Positions 44,165-59,943 of a stretch of DNA of 64,000 bases are shown here, one piece after another. Below the pieces are notes generated by a model, which was not told the origin of the DNA, did not search any database, and worked only from the letters and a program-made list of their open reading frames with translations. Origin of the DNA: Myxococcales bacterium (lineage in GTDB: Bacteria > Myxococcota_A > Bradymonadia > UBA7976 > UBA1532); contig JACKDN010000013.1 of the NCBI GenBank assembly GCA_020633465.1, positions 124,001 through 188,000 on the forward strand. The letters are read 5' to 3'. Positions within the stretch are counted from its first letter, which is position 1, and every line of letters begins with the position of its first letter. Made by a program: the position numbers and the translations under genes.

Positions 44165-46894
44165 TCATCCCTCCTGCAGCGCCGTCTTCAGGTCCAGGGC
44201 GACCAGGCTCAGCAGCTCCTCGTCGCCCATCTCGGTCAGCCGCCGCTCGGCGCCGTCGGCGTCGCCCGCGCCGGGCAGCAGGTCGTCGGCCATCTTCGCC
44301 TTGGACTCGATCAGCGCGTCGATGCGCTCCTCGATGGTGCCGCGGCACACGAACTTGTGCACCAGCACGTTGCGGGTCTGACCGATGCGGAACGCGCGGT
44401 CGGTGGCCTGGTTCTCGACGGCCGGGTTCCACCACCGATCGAAGTGGATCACGTGCGAGGCGGCGGTCAGCGTCAGGCCCGAGCCCCCCGCCTTCAGCGA
44501 CAGCACGAAGAAGGGCACCGCCTCGTCCTCCTGGAAGCGCCGGACCATCTCGGCGCGTTGGGCCACGGGCGTGCCGCCGTGCAGGACGAGGCCGGGTCGA
44601 CCGAAGACCGCGCCCAGGAAGGCCGCGAGGGGCGCCGTCGTCTCCCGGAACTGGGTGAACACCAGCACCTTCTCCTGGCGCGACGCGATGACCTCGGCCA
44701 GCTCGCCCAGGCGCGCCAGCTTCCCGCTGTCGGCCGGACGCCAGGCGCCGTCGCCGAGCCACTGCGAAGGGTGGTTGCATATCTGCTTGAAACGCATCAG
44801 GAAAGCGAGCACGAGGCCGCGCCGCTCGATGCCCTCGGCGGTGCGCAGGCGCTCGGCCAGCTCGTCCACCGCCTGCGAATACAGCGCCGCCTGGCGCCGC
44901 GCCAGCCCGCAGTAGGCCCGCACCTCGGTCTTGTCGGGCAGATCCGCGATGACGGCGCGATCGGTCTTCATGCGCCGCAGGATGTAGGGCCGCACCAGCG
45001 CGCGGAGGGGCGCGAAGGCGTTGTGCGTGCGCTGGCCGAGATCCTTCGTGAAGCGGGCGAAGGCGCGCGACGTGCCCAAGAGCCCCGGGTTGACGAAGTC
45101 GAACACCGACCAGAGATCCGACAGGCGATTCTCGACCGGCGTGCCGGTCAGCGCGATCCGCGCCCGGCTGTCGAGCTTCTTCACCGCGCGCGTCTGCCGC
45201 GCGTTGGGGTTCTTGATGGCCTGGGCCTCGTCGAGCACGACGACGTCCCACGCGGCCTCGGCCAGCGCCGGCGTGCGCAGCGCCATGCCGTAGGTGGTGA
45301 TGACCAGATCGGTGCCCGCGAAGCTTGCGGGCGTCAGCGCCTTCAGCTCGGCGGCGGACAGCGCGGAGCCGTGCGCCACGAGGCACGAGAGGCTGGGCGC
45401 GAAGCGCTGCAGCTCGGCGACCCAGTTGGCCAGCAAGGACGCCGGGGCCACCAGCAGGCTGGGCCGGGCGGCGTCGCCGCGGGCCTTGCGCACCAGCAAC
45501 AGCGACAGCACCTGGATGGTCTTGCCCAGGCCCATGTCGTCGGCCAGGCAGGCGCCCAGGCCCAGGCGGGACAGCAGGTACAGCCAGCGCACGCCCACCT
45601 GCTGGTAGCCACGCAGGGTGCCCTTCAGCGCCGGGCCGGGGTCGACCGCCGCAAGGCCCTCGGGGCTGCGCAGGCCCTGCAGGGTCTCGCGCAGCCACGG
45701 CCCGGCCACCACCTGGGACCAGTCCGTGTCGGCCTCGTCCTCGGCCTCGAGGTCCCGCGTGCCCGCGCCGGCCAGCAAGCGCATCGCCTCGGCCAGCGTC
45801 ACCCCGGCGCCCTGCGCCAGGCGCTCGACGGCGTCCAGCCGGTCGATGGTGCGCTGCAGCCGGGCGGCGTCGACCTCGACCCACTGCCCGCGGATCAGCG
45901 CCAGGCCCTCCGACGCTCGGAGCAGCTCGCAGACCTCGGCGGGGGTCAGCGGCTCGCCGTCGAGCGCGACGTCGACGCGGAAGTCGAGCAGCGCGCCGTG
46001 CCCCAGCGTCGAGGGGTTCGCGGCGCCGACCGTCGCCGTCGCGCGGGGGCGCGCCGGTCGGCGCCCCGGCCAGCCGGCGGGCATCCGAACGACCACGCCC
46101 GCGGCCTCGAGGGCCGGCATGTCGCGAAGCAGCCGCGCCGCCTGGCCGGGCGTCCAGCGCAGCGGGTGATAGATCTCGTTGGCGGCGACCATGTCGCGCA
46201 GCCACGGGCAGGACTCGGCCGCGCGCTGCACCGGCGACAGCAGGGCGATGAGGCCGGCGCGGTTGGCCGCGCCGGCGAACTCGCGCAGGGCCCGGCCGAG
46301 GGGCACGTGCTGGGCCTGAGCGTGGGCCGACAGGCGCGTGGTGTAGGTGGCCATGAAGGCGAAGGGGGCGTCGGGATCCTTGCGATTCTCGGCCAGGTGG
46401 AAGTGCACCCGCCCGACCCGGTTCCACGCGGGGTCGAGCGCCGCGAGGGCGCCCTGCACCGAGCTGCGGGCGGCGAGGACGCGGAAGGCCGCGTCGAGCT
46501 CGGTCCACAGATCGCGCAGGACGTCGACGGTCAGGTACTCGGCGCCCGGCATCACCGGCGCGGACAGCACCAGGGTCGCCAGGTCGGCCTCCGACGGCGG
46601 GGGCACCGTCACCGCGGTGGCCGTGTCGTCGAGATCGGGCGCCGTGCAGACGGCCGTCGGGTAGCGCCCGGCGAAGTCCCGCCACGCGGCCAGGACCCCG
46701 GGCAGCGGCGTGCCCACTTCGCCCGCCCCGAGCTGCAGCAGCCCGCGCCCGCTGCCCCCGTCGAAGGCCACCAGCAGACGGCTGGCCAGCGCCGGCTCGA
46801 GGCCGAAGCCGTCGTCGACCGCCGGGTGCAGCACCAACCGGCCGTGCGGCGTCAGCGAAAGCGCGAAGGTCTCGGAGTCGGCCACCGCCACCAC
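44165..46894 (-). CDS. SNF2-family DEAD/DEAH helicase
   Basis: A 909-residue ATP-dependent DNA translocase. After a 400-residue N-terminal region typical of bacterial SNF2 proteins, the ATPase core shows DDMGLGKTIQ (Walker A), LDEAQAIKNP (motif II), LTGTPVENRLSDLWSVFDF (motif III) and, in the second lobe, VFTQF, LSLKAGGSGLTLTAASHVIH and DRWWNPAVENQATDRAFRIGQ (motifs V-VI). It pairs with a downstream SWIM protein, an arrangement common in high-GC bacteria and presumed to remodel nucleoprotein or act in repair. GTG codons at 46894 and 46891 are possible starts without a strong ribosome site. No nuclease or methylase is adjacent, so a defence role is not supported. Confidence 0.9.
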   Translation of the reverse strand: MVAVADSETFALSLTPHGRLVLHPAVDDGFGLEPALASRLLVAFDGGSGRGLLQLGAGEVGTPLPGVLAAWRDFAGRYPTAVCTAPDLDDTATAVTVPPPSEADLATLVLSAPVMPGAEYLTVDVLRDLWTELDAAFRVLAARSSVQGALAALDPAWNRVGRVHFHLAENRKDPDAPFAFMATYTTRLSAHAQAQHVPLGRALREFAGAANRAGLIALLSPVQRAAESCPWLRDMVAANEIYHPLRWTPGQAARLLRDMPALEAAGVVVRMPAGWPGRRPARPRATATVGAANPSTLGHGALLDFRVDVALDGEPLTPAEVCELLRASEGLALIRGQWVEVDAARLQRTIDRLDAVERLAQGAGVTLAEAMRLLAGAGTRDLEAEDEADTDWSQVVAGPWLRETLQGLRSPEGLAAVDPGPALKGTLRGYQQVGVRWLYLLSRLGLGACLADDMGLGKTIQVLSLLLVRKARGDAARPSLLVAPASLLANWVAELQRFAPSLSCLVAHGSALSAAELKALTPASFAGTDLVITTYGMALRTPALAEAAWDVVVLDEAQAIKNPNARQTRAVKKLDSRARIALTGTPVENRLSDLWSVFDFVNPGLLGTSRAFARFTKDLGQRTHNAFAPLRALVRPYILRRMKTDRAVIADLPDKTEVRAYCGLARRQAALYSQAVDELAERLRTAEGIERRGLVLAFLMRFKQICNHPSQWLGDGAWRPADSGKLARLGELAEVIASRQEKVLVFTQFRETTAPLAAFLGAVFGRPGLVLHGGTPVAQRAEMVRRFQEDEAVPFFVLSLKAGGSGLTLTAASHVIHFDRWWNPAVENQATDRAFRIGQTRNVLVHKFVCRGTIEERIDALIESKAKMADDLLPGAGDADGAERRLTEMGDEELLSLVALDLKTALQEG

Positions 46895-47272
46895 CCAGCG
46901 ACTACACGGGATCGCGCACCGCGGGCCCGCTTCCGGGCGCGCACCCTAACAGGTCGAGTCGGCGCGCGTCTCCGCCGATGCGCGCCGCGGCCACGGAGCG
47001 GCTCGACGCGGAGACCTCCGGGCGCGTGCGAGTCACCGGCGACCAGGACAGGGACGGCCCGACCGTCAGCCGCTCCACCCTGGGGGCCGCCTCCGGGGGT
47101 CGCTCCTGGGGTCGTCGGGGGGGTCGTGCCATACTAACGAACTAAAGTGTGGATATGCTCAGTTTTTGGGTGTGCTCCAGCCTGCGGCACCCCGCCGCGT
47201 CGGCCCACCGGGACGCGCGTGTGCTACCGTCCCCGCTCGCCCTGGTCCCATCTCGATCCGGAGGATGCCCCG
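46895..47272. other. 378-base divergent gap with a solo inverted-repeat-like end
   Basis: No gene seen. It carries the first 26-bp repeat copy (47120-47145), followed by the lowest-GC stretch nearby (47130-47170), which probably contains the promoter of the gene at 47273. GGAGG at 47260-47264 is that gene's ribosome site. Confidence 0.6.
47120..47145 (+). repeat. 26-bp repeat, copy 1
   Basis: Begins GGGGTCGTGCCATACTAACG and is identical over 26 bases to 47756-47781. Together they flank the single gene at 47273-47710 in direct orientation. The motif resembles the terminal inverted repeat of an insertion element. Confidence 0.85.
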
Positions 47273-47710
47273 ATGAACCGTCTCGCCTCGTCGCTCGCCC
47301 TCTGCGCCCTGGGCCTGCTCTTCATGGGCCAGGCGCCCGGCGCCGCCGTGAAGCCCCACCTCACCTACGTGGTCGGCGTCGGCGGCCTGAGCGCGGGCAC
47401 GTTCACGTCGATGAAGGTGTCTTCGCACACCGTGATGCTGGCCGGCGCCGACGTGAAGGTCGTCGCCACCAAGACCCAGACCGACCAGGCGCCGATCGTC
47501 TTCTCGGGCGGCACCGTCGCCAGCTTCGTGAAGAAGCGGCTCACCAGCATGGTGGGCCAGCAGATGACCGTCACGGTGGACGTCTCGCCCGTGGGCGTCG
47601 CCCCCGGTCAGCGGTGCACCTTCACCCTCGAGCACGCGCAGCTCAAGGTGCTGAAGCACGACGAGCTGCAGTTCCGGCCCTCGGAGCTGCCCGACTTCGA
47701 GTGCAAGTGA
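47273..47710 (+). CDS. Small secreted protein of unknown function
   Basis: A 145-residue protein with a signal peptide (MNRLASSLALCALGLLFMGQ) likely cut near GAA (about residue 25) and a beta-rich mature domain of about 120 residues. Segments such as VGGLSAGTFTSMKVSSHTV, SFVKKRLTSMVGQQMTVTVDV and CTFTLEHAQLKVL look like a compact sandwich. Two cysteines, in QRCTF and at the C-terminal FECK, may pair. I recognise no family. The gene is bracketed by the 26-bp direct repeats, so it may have been carried in as a cassette, although its GC content is like the neighbourhood. Confidence 0.7.
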   Translation: MNRLASSLALCALGLLFMGQAPGAAVKPHLTYVVGVGGLSAGTFTSMKVSSHTVMLAGADVKVVATKTQTDQAPIVFSGGTVASFVKKRLTSMVGQQMTVTVDVSPVGVAPGQRCTFTLEHAQLKVLKHDELQFRPSELPDFECK

Positions 47711-47777
47711 GGCGCTGACCGGACGCGCCTTCGGTGCCGACGCCTTTGCGCCTTCGGGGTCGTGCCATACTAACGAA

Positions 47778-53869
<6,092 letters not shown>

Positions 53870-53949
53870 GGTGCTTCCCTCCCGCGTCCCCCTCGGGTCA
53901 GGATGGCACGCGCCGGCGCGTCTGCAAACGCCGGCGGGAGGCGCCCCCC

Positions 53950-54282
53950 GTGCTCGATCCGCAGACCACCGCCGATGTCCTCAAGATCCTCGTCCACGTC
54001 GCCTGGGTCGACCGCCACGTCCAGCCCAGCCAGGTCGACCTCATCCGCCGGGCCGGCGCCGCGGCGAACGTGCCGGCCGACGAGATGGCCGCCATCGAGG
54101 AGGCCCTGCAGCACGACCCGGCCACCCTGCGCTTCGACCTCGCCCGCCTGCGCGCCCGGCGCGCCGACGTCCTCGAGGCCGCGCGCGTGATGATCGCCAT
54201 CGACGGCGTCGTGTCGGACGCCGAGGAGTCGATGCTCGAGGCCCTCGAGCACCTGCTCGATCCCGCCAGCGACGATCCGTAG
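53950..54282 (+). CDS. TerB-like small helical protein
   Basis: A 110-residue soluble helical protein. VHVAWVDRHVQPSQVDLIRRAG and a second, similar helical pair, ARVMIAIDGVVSDAEESMLEA, are the twin acidic-helix signature of the TerB/DjlA family, in which an early Asp and later Asp/Glu residues may bind metal. The GTG at 53950 has GGGAGG upstream. It diverges from the giant surface protein across 80 bases and is followed by the SRPBCC gene, likely in one operon. Family function (tellurite and stress linked) is not well defined. Confidence 0.75.
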   Translation: MLDPQTTADVLKILVHVAWVDRHVQPSQVDLIRRAGAAANVPADEMAAIEEALQHDPATLRFDLARLRARRADVLEAARVMIAIDGVVSDAEESMLEALEHLLDPASDDP

Positions 54283-54356
54283 ATCCGCCGCGCGCGCGAA
54301 GATCGACGCGCCCGCCGATCTGTCTTACCGTGCGGCCGATCCCACCGGAGCCTGCC

Positions 54357-55004
54357 ATGCTCAAGAAGATCCTGATCGTCCTCGCCGTGCTGATCGTGGG
54401 CTTCGTCGCCCTCGTCGCCACGCGCCCCGATGTCACCACCGTCGAGCGCAGCGTCGTCGTCGACGCCCCGCCCACGGTCGTCTTCGACTACGTCAACGAC
54501 TTCCGCCAGTGGGCCGCCTGGTCGCCCTGGGACGCCCTCGATCCCGAGCAGAAGAAGACCTTCGAAGGCCCCGAGACCGGCAAGGGCGCCATCACCACCT
54601 GGTCGGGCAACGACAAGGTGGGCAAGGGCAAGATGACCATCCTCGAGAGCAAGCCGGGCGCCTTCGTGCGCATCGAGCTCGAGTTCATCGAGCCCTGGGC
54701 CTCGAAGAACGAGACCACCTTCACGCTGACGCCCGAGGGCGACGGCACCAAGGTCGTGTGGTCGTCGACCTTCGAGAACAACTTCATGAGCAAGGCGTTC
54801 GGCCTGTTCGTGGACATGGACAGCATGATCGGCGGCGACTTCGAGAAGGGGCTGGCCAGCCTGAAGGCGGCCGCCGAGAAGTCGAAGGTGGCGGCGCCCA
54901 TGGCCGCGCCCGCCGCCGCGCCCGACGCCGGCATGGCGGACCCGGCCGACGCCGCGGCCCCCGCGGGCGACGCCGGCGCCGCGCCCGCCGCCGACGCGGG
55001 CTGA
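54357..55004 (+). CDS. Membrane-anchored SRPBCC (START-like) domain protein
   Basis: A 215-residue protein: an N-terminal membrane helix (residues 4-22), then a polyketide cyclase-2/SRPBCC domain with VVDAPPTVVFDYVNDFRQW, WSPWDALDP and a long C-terminal helix ending FEKGLASLKAAAE. SRPBCC folds bind hydrophobic ligands in a deep pocket, so a lipid or secondary-metabolite ligand is plausible. The last 40 residues are an Ala/Asp/Pro-rich low-complexity tail. CGGAG lies before the ATG. Neighbouring pssA makes a membrane-lipid role attractive, but this is inference. Confidence 0.85.
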   Translation: MLKKILIVLAVLIVGFVALVATRPDVTTVERSVVVDAPPTVVFDYVNDFRQWAAWSPWDALDPEQKKTFEGPETGKGAITTWSGNDKVGKGKMTILESKPGAFVRIELEFIEPWASKNETTFTLTPEGDGTKVVWSSTFENNFMSKAFGLFVDMDSMIGGDFEKGLASLKAAAEKSKVAAPMAAPAAAPDAGMADPADAAAPAGDAGAAPAADAG

Positions 55005-55065
55005 GCCTGCGACGGCCGGTGCACCCGCGTATCCAACCCACGACGCGACGACCGGACCGAGGGCC

Positions 55066-55710
55066 ATGAGCGACGAGCGCAAGCGCCACTTCTCGATGCT
55101 GCGGGACTTCGTCGGGGCGGATCTGATCACGCTCGGCAACGCCGCCTGCGGCACCACCGTCGTGTTCCTCTGCCTCGGCTTCCTCGATCCGGAGACCCCC
55201 GCGGGGTGGCAGACGCCCTACATCTGGACGGCCTTCGCGCTGATGCCGCTCGCCTTCGTCTTCGACGCCCTCGACGGCGCCGTCGCCCGCTGGCGCCGCA
55301 AGCAGTCGCCCCTGGGCGCCGATCTCGACTCGCTGGCCGACATCGTCTCGTTCGGCGTCGCGCCCGCGGCCCTCGGCTTCACGCTCGGCATGCGGGGCGG
55401 CTGGGACGCGGTGATCCTCGTCTACTTCGTGTGCTGCGGCATCAGCCGGCTGGCCCGCTTCAACGTCACCGCCGAGGCGCTGGCCGACGAGGCGACGGGC
55501 AAGGTGAAGTACTTCGAGGGCACGCCCATCCCCACCAGCCTGCTGCTGGTGGCGGTGCTCGCGGTCGCCTTCGGTCAGGGCGCCACGGGCCCCGCGCTGT
55601 GGGGCGGTGAGTATCGGCTGGGCCCCTTCCTGCTGCACCCGCTGACGCTGATGTTCGCGCTCAGCGGCTCGGCGATGATCAGCGCGACCCTCCGCATCCC
55701 CAAACCCTGA
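55066..55710 (+). CDS. pssA: CDP-diacylglycerol-serine O-phosphatidyltransferase
   Basis: A 214-residue integral membrane enzyme that would condense CDP-diacylglycerol with serine to make phosphatidylserine, precursor of phosphatidylethanolamine. The CDP-alcohol phosphotransferase signature DG(x)2AR(x)8G(x)3D(x)3D is intact as DALDGAVARWRRKQSPLGAD followed by LDSLAD, and SRLARFNV matches the PssA subclass II. About six to eight membrane helices surround it. The phosphatidylserine decarboxylase partner is not in the window. The gene ends 8 bases before the convergent lipoprotein stop. Confidence 0.9.
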   Translation: MSDERKRHFSMLRDFVGADLITLGNAACGTTVVFLCLGFLDPETPAGWQTPYIWTAFALMPLAFVFDALDGAVARWRRKQSPLGADLDSLADIVSFGVAPAALGFTLGMRGGWDAVILVYFVCCGISRLARFNVTAEALADEATGKVKYFEGTPIPTSLLLVAVLAVAFGQGATGPALWGGEYRLGPFLLHPLTLMFALSGSAMISATLRIPKP

Positions 55711-55718
55711 GGCTCACC

Positions 55719-58700
55719 TCAGCAGGGCGGGAACGCCACGAAGAAGGTGACCGAGGTCTGCGACGTGCCGTCGTCGTCGGTCGCCTCGAGCGTCATCTCC
55801 GCCTCGTAGCCGCCGCAGCGGCTGCCCAGCCCGTCGAGGGGCGTCCAGTTCAGCGAGGGCCGACACTGAGCGCCGGGGGCGCACTCGCCCGAGTCCACCA
55901 CCACGGGGTTGCCGGCGCCGATGACGCGCCGCGCCGACAGCGTCCACTGGATGACGCTGTCCATGTCCGGATCGACCGCCGAGCCACGCACGAGGAAGGC
56001 CTGGCTGCCCGCGTAGCTGTTGCCCTCGATGGGCGACAAGAGCGTCACGATGGGCGGCGCGTTCAGCGGCGGATCGGGCACGTTGACGATGCGCGTGACG
56101 CTGCGCGACACGTTGAACGCGTCCGTCGCGCGCAGCGTGAGCGTCCGCTGACCGTTGCCCTGAAACGCCACCTCGGGGTGGCAGCCGGTGAAGGGGAAGG
56201 GCGCGTCGCCCGCGTTGTCGCTGGTCCACAGCAGCCGGTCGCAAGGCACGCCCAGCACTTGATTCGGGTCGGTCGCGCTGCCGCGCAGCACGTAGGGGAT
56301 GCCCTCGAACAGGCTGTCGAAGTCCATCGCGGGGAAGTCGATCGAGGGCACGGGCGGATCGTTGCTGACCCGCACCTGCACGCTGTCGGTGCCCACGCGA
56401 TAGCGGCTGTCGCGGGCGCTGACCGTCAGCGTGTGGATGCCGATGGTCGACAGCACCGTGCTCAGGTCGGGACCGAAGCCGAGGTGCCCGTCGCGATCCG
56501 AGGTCCAGGTCAGCGCGCAGCAGTCGGGGCCGTCCTCGACGTCGTTGGCCACCGCCCGCAGGCGCAGGCTGAAGAAGCCGCCCTGCGCGATCTCGGCCTG
56601 GTGTTCGGGCTCGAGGATGGTGACCGTCGGCGTCGCGTCGTCGCTGAAGCAGGCGTCGGTCCCGTAGGCCGAGGTGATCGCGTCCCCCAGGAAGGGGTCC
56701 AGCTTGCGCCACACGTTCAGCATCGGCTGCATCGCGTTCGGCATGATGCCATCGCACAGATAGCTGCGCAGGAAGCCGCCGATGAGCGGATCCGGCGCGG
56801 TCAGCGCGAACGCGCCGGGCTGCCAGATGTGGCACGTGCGGCAGTTGGGCCGCACCACCTGGTCGTAGGCCTGCGCGTGCGTCAGCCAGCCGGGCAGGGG
56901 GTCGGGCGTCGAGGTCGTCGCCCCCGGGGTGTCGACGTCGGGGTGGTACAGCGAGTCGATGTAGTCCGCGTAGGGCCCGGTGTCGCCGTGCGTCGTCTTC
57001 ACCAGCCGGTTGAGCGCGCGGAAACGCTCCTCCTGCGCGCTCTTGCGCCACGCCGGCTCCCAGTCGGCGTAGCGATAGGCCGGCGCGTCGAAGAAGACGA
57101 AGCGGCCGCCCTGATCACCGCCGTTCTCCTTCCAGTCCTGCGTCCGGCCGTGACAGTGGCCGCACACGCCCGGCACGCGCTTCGGCCCACTGGTGTCGAA
57201 GTACGTGGTCGGCGTCAGGTCGCCCTCGGGGGTGAACGCGAGGAACTTCACGATGCGTTCGGGCCCAGGCCCCGGCGTGTACTCCATGCACACCGTGTCG
57301 CCCACGGCCTCGTCGTGCACGGTGTCGTTCAGCGCCTCGACCACCGGCCCGCCGACGTGCCCGTACTTCGCCACGCAGCAGGCCATCGTGATGTCGGCGG
57401 GCGTGCTGCCCTCGCTGTGACAGACGCCCCGCCGACCCAGGCCGAACTCCTGCGGGTTGTAGAACGCGACCGGTGCGGCCTCGTCCTGCGCCGTAAAGCC
57501 CTTCATCTGCTTCCACTGCGCCAGCGTCAGCCCGGGCTCGTAGCCGATCATGGCGTAGTACTCCCACGCCTCGTCGGTGGTGTTCAGGATGCGGTCGAGC
57601 CATTGCTCCCGCGGCAGCACGCGGTCGATGCGCAGCCACCCGTTGCAGCCCTCGTTGCCCCGAATGTAGGGGTAGAAGATGCCGTTGACCGCCGGGTTGG
57701 CCGACGTGGCCGACCGCCAGTCGATCAGCTGGGTCGGATCGGTCAGCGACAGGATGTCGAAGTACACCAGCTCGAAGGGCGGCAGCCCACGCACCACGTT
57801 GATCGGGTGCGTCGGGATCCACTCGTCGCTCACCACGCCGCCGCTGTTCGGCGGCCCGGCGTAGGGTACCCGGGCGCGCAGCACGAACTGCCCCAGCAGC
57901 TCGGGCGCGACGTCCACGCGGATGCACGCCTCGTCGTCGCCGGCCACGATGCCGACGCTCCAGGCCGAGAAGTGATCGACCGACGCCCGGTACACGTCGC
58001 CGTCCAGCGACGCTTCGCCCTCGACCACCCACAGCCCGCTGTTCTCGTCCAGGCGCATCAGGTCGAGCGTCTCGGGACGCTCGTCGCCGGGCGGCGCCGG
58101 GAAGGTGAGCACCGCCCGCCGCCGCCCCTGCAGGTCGAGGTCGGCGCCGTCGGCGCGCACCGTCACGTCGGCCGCCGCGAACAGCCGCGCCGCGCGCAGC
58201 TCGCCGTCCTCCATCTGCACCATCTTGCCGCCGGGGAAGCGCGCCGGCATCCGCGGGTCGTAGCCGACCAGGCTCACTTCGGCCTGCTGCGGCGCGCCGC
58301 GCCCGCCCTGATCGAGGATGCCCTGCGGCAGGTACAGCTGCACCAGCCCGGCCTCGTCCTGCAGGGTGTGTTCGTCGTGGACGCTCACGGCGTGCCGCGT
58401 CATCGGGCGCAGCACGAAGCGCACCCCGTCCTGCCCCCGGTCGAACGCTCGGCGTCCCTCCGCGAAGCCGTCCGCGCGCACGCGCAGCACGAACGGACCG
58501 TCGAAGATGGGCTCCAACCGGAAGAAGCCCTCGGCGTCCGTCTGCACCTGCGTACGCGTGATCGACACGGTCGCGCCCTCGATGGGCAGGCCGTCGGCGT
58601 CGAGCACGTGGCCGGTCACCGGCGGCCGCATCGTCGTCACGCGCAGCACGCCGCGCGCCTCGCCGTAGCCGCCGCGGCCGTCGCTCACCTCGGCCAGCAG

Positions 58701-59786
58701 CACCACCTGCGCCGAGGTCGCCGGCAGCGTGAACGTCGCCGTGCCGTCGCCGTCGCCGGGCATCGGCGCGCCGTGCGCCTCGACGAAGCGCCAGGTGAGG
58801 GGGTCGCCGTCGTCGTCCCTCGCCTCGACCCGCGCCCGCACCTGCATGCCCGGCTCGCCCTGGAACAGCGGCGTGCCGTCCATCGCCTCGAAGGTCATCG
58901 CGCCCACGGCGGGCGGCGTGTTGTCGACCAGCACGTCCACCGAGCGGGCGGCCGCGTCGGGCTCGAAGTCGGCCTCGTCGATGACCCAGTCCACCTCGCC
59001 GGCGCTCCCCCCGCAGTCGGCCACCACGCGGTAGTCGCCCACCCCGGGCAGGCCGGTCAGCACGAACGCGGCGTCGGCGTCCGTCTCGCCTTCGGCCAGC
59101 ACCTCGCCGTCGGGCGCCTGCAGCGTCACCGCCGCGGTGAGCGTCGTGCCGAACGCCTCCGATCGCCGCGTGCACGGCGTGCCGTCCGCCAGCAACACGC
59201 GGCCCCGCAGCGCGCCGTCCCACGCCCGCAGCTCGACGTGCCGCGCGTGGTAGGGCGAATCCTCCGTGATCTCGACCGGTTCGGGGTGGCAGACGCTGCC
59301 CAGGCGCTCGGCCCGCGCGCACACCCGATAGGTGCCCAGCGGATGCGGCGGGATCTCGTAGCGCCCCTCGCCGTCGGCCATCACCCAGTCGCCCACGCGC
59401 CGGGGCTCGTCCTGCTCCAGCCGCACCTCGGCGCCGGGCAGCGGCGCGCGGTCGTCGACGCCGGGCCCGACGCGCACGAACACGCGCCCCATCACCCGGC
59501 CCATGAAGTTGGGCGTCGCGCCCTCGATGGCGCCGACGTCGTGGGGCCCGCGCGCGTCCGTCGAGCCGCCGTCGCTCGGCGGGGGGCCCTCGTCCTCGGC
59601 CACCCGCGCGTCGCCCGGCGGCGGCGCCCCGTCGAGCCCGACGTCGAGCACCGGCGCCCCGTCCGCGCGGCCGACGTCCACGACGCCCCCGTCCTCGCCT
59701 GGCCCCCCGCCGCCCGGGTCGTCGTCGCAGGCGCACCCGGTCGCCCAGATCGCCGCCAGAACGCTGGTCGCGATGGCACCTCTCAT
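55719..59786 (-). CDS. Very large lipoprotein with two heme-c motifs and PKD-like repeats
   Basis: A 1355-residue lipoprotein; GAGGGGGT precedes the ATG and the lipobox is WATGC. After an Asp/Gly/Pro linker come several carboxypeptidase-regulatory-like beta domains (GRYEIPPHPLGTYRVCARAE, GHVLDADGLPIEGATVSITR). A central region with two CXXCH sites follows, CGHCH (about residue 875) and CRTCH (about 985), then C-terminal PKD/cadherin-like domains (ILEPEHQAEIAQGG, LLSPIEGNSYAGSQAFLVRG). The second heme site lies in a segment (RPNCRTCHIWQPGAF) reminiscent of cytochromes used in extracellular oxidation. No enzyme domain is recognised. With the genes at 6074 and 35057 it adds to the exported heme proteins of this window. 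Confidence 0.8.
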   Translation of the reverse strand: MRGAIATSVLAAIWATGCACDDDPGGGGPGEDGGVVDVGRADGAPVLDVGLDGAPPPGDARVAEDEGPPPSDGGSTDARGPHDVGAIEGATPNFMGRVMGRVFVRVGPGVDDRAPLPGAEVRLEQDEPRRVGDWVMADGEGRYEIPPHPLGTYRVCARAERLGSVCHPEPVEITEDSPYHARHVELRAWDGALRGRVLLADGTPCTRRSEAFGTTLTAAVTLQAPDGEVLAEGETDADAAFVLTGLPGVGDYRVVADCGGSAGEVDWVIDEADFEPDAAARSVDVLVDNTPPAVGAMTFEAMDGTPLFQGEPGMQVRARVEARDDDGDPLTWRFVEAHGAPMPGDGDGTATFTLPATSAQVVLLAEVSDGRGGYGEARGVLRVTTMRPPVTGHVLDADGLPIEGATVSITRTQVQTDAEGFFRLEPIFDGPFVLRVRADGFAEGRRAFDRGQDGVRFVLRPMTRHAVSVHDEHTLQDEAGLVQLYLPQGILDQGGRGAPQQAEVSLVGYDPRMPARFPGGKMVQMEDGELRAARLFAAADVTVRADGADLDLQGRRRAVLTFPAPPGDERPETLDLMRLDENSGLWVVEGEASLDGDVYRASVDHFSAWSVGIVAGDDEACIRVDVAPELLGQFVLRARVPYAGPPNSGGVVSDEWIPTHPINVVRGLPPFELVYFDILSLTDPTQLIDWRSATSANPAVNGIFYPYIRGNEGCNGWLRIDRVLPREQWLDRILNTTDEAWEYYAMIGYEPGLTLAQWKQMKGFTAQDEAAPVAFYNPQEFGLGRRGVCHSEGSTPADITMACCVAKYGHVGGPVVEALNDTVHDEAVGDTVCMEYTPGPGPERIVKFLAFTPEGDLTPTTYFDTSGPKRVPGVCGHCHGRTQDWKENGGDQGGRFVFFDAPAYRYADWEPAWRKSAQEERFRALNRLVKTTHGDTGPYADYIDSLYHPDVDTPGATTSTPDPLPGWLTHAQAYDQVVRPNCRTCHIWQPGAFALTAPDPLIGGFLRSYLCDGIMPNAMQPMLNVWRKLDPFLGDAITSAYGTDACFSDDATPTVTILEPEHQAEIAQGGFFSLRLRAVANDVEDGPDCCALTWTSDRDGHLGFGPDLSTVLSTIGIHTLTVSARDSRYRVGTDSVQVRVSNDPPVPSIDFPAMDFDSLFEGIPYVLRGSATDPNQVLGVPCDRLLWTSDNAGDAPFPFTGCHPEVAFQGNGQRTLTLRATDAFNVSRSVTRIVNVPDPPLNAPPIVTLLSPIEGNSYAGSQAFLVRGSAVDPDMDSVIQWTLSARRVIGAGNPVVVDSGECAPGAQCRPSLNWTPLDGLGSRCGGYEAEMTLEATDDDGTSQTSVTFFVAFPPC

Positions 59787-59943
59787 CGACACCCCCTCTC
59801 GGCACGTCGGCCAGGGCCCGGACAGGACAGACGGTCGGGGCCCCCGCCGGGTCGCCAATGGACGGCGCGCCACGATTCTTCCCCACGACTTCTTCCCCAG
59901 CGACCCCGAAGGCCGTAGGCTGGCGCCGTCGAGGGAGGGTGCC

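Noticed and set aside
43044..46894. Defence island based on the SNF2 helicase (DISARM-like)
   Set aside because: No methyltransferase, DUF1998 or phospholipase partner is present; SNF2-SWIM pairs are common outside defence loci.
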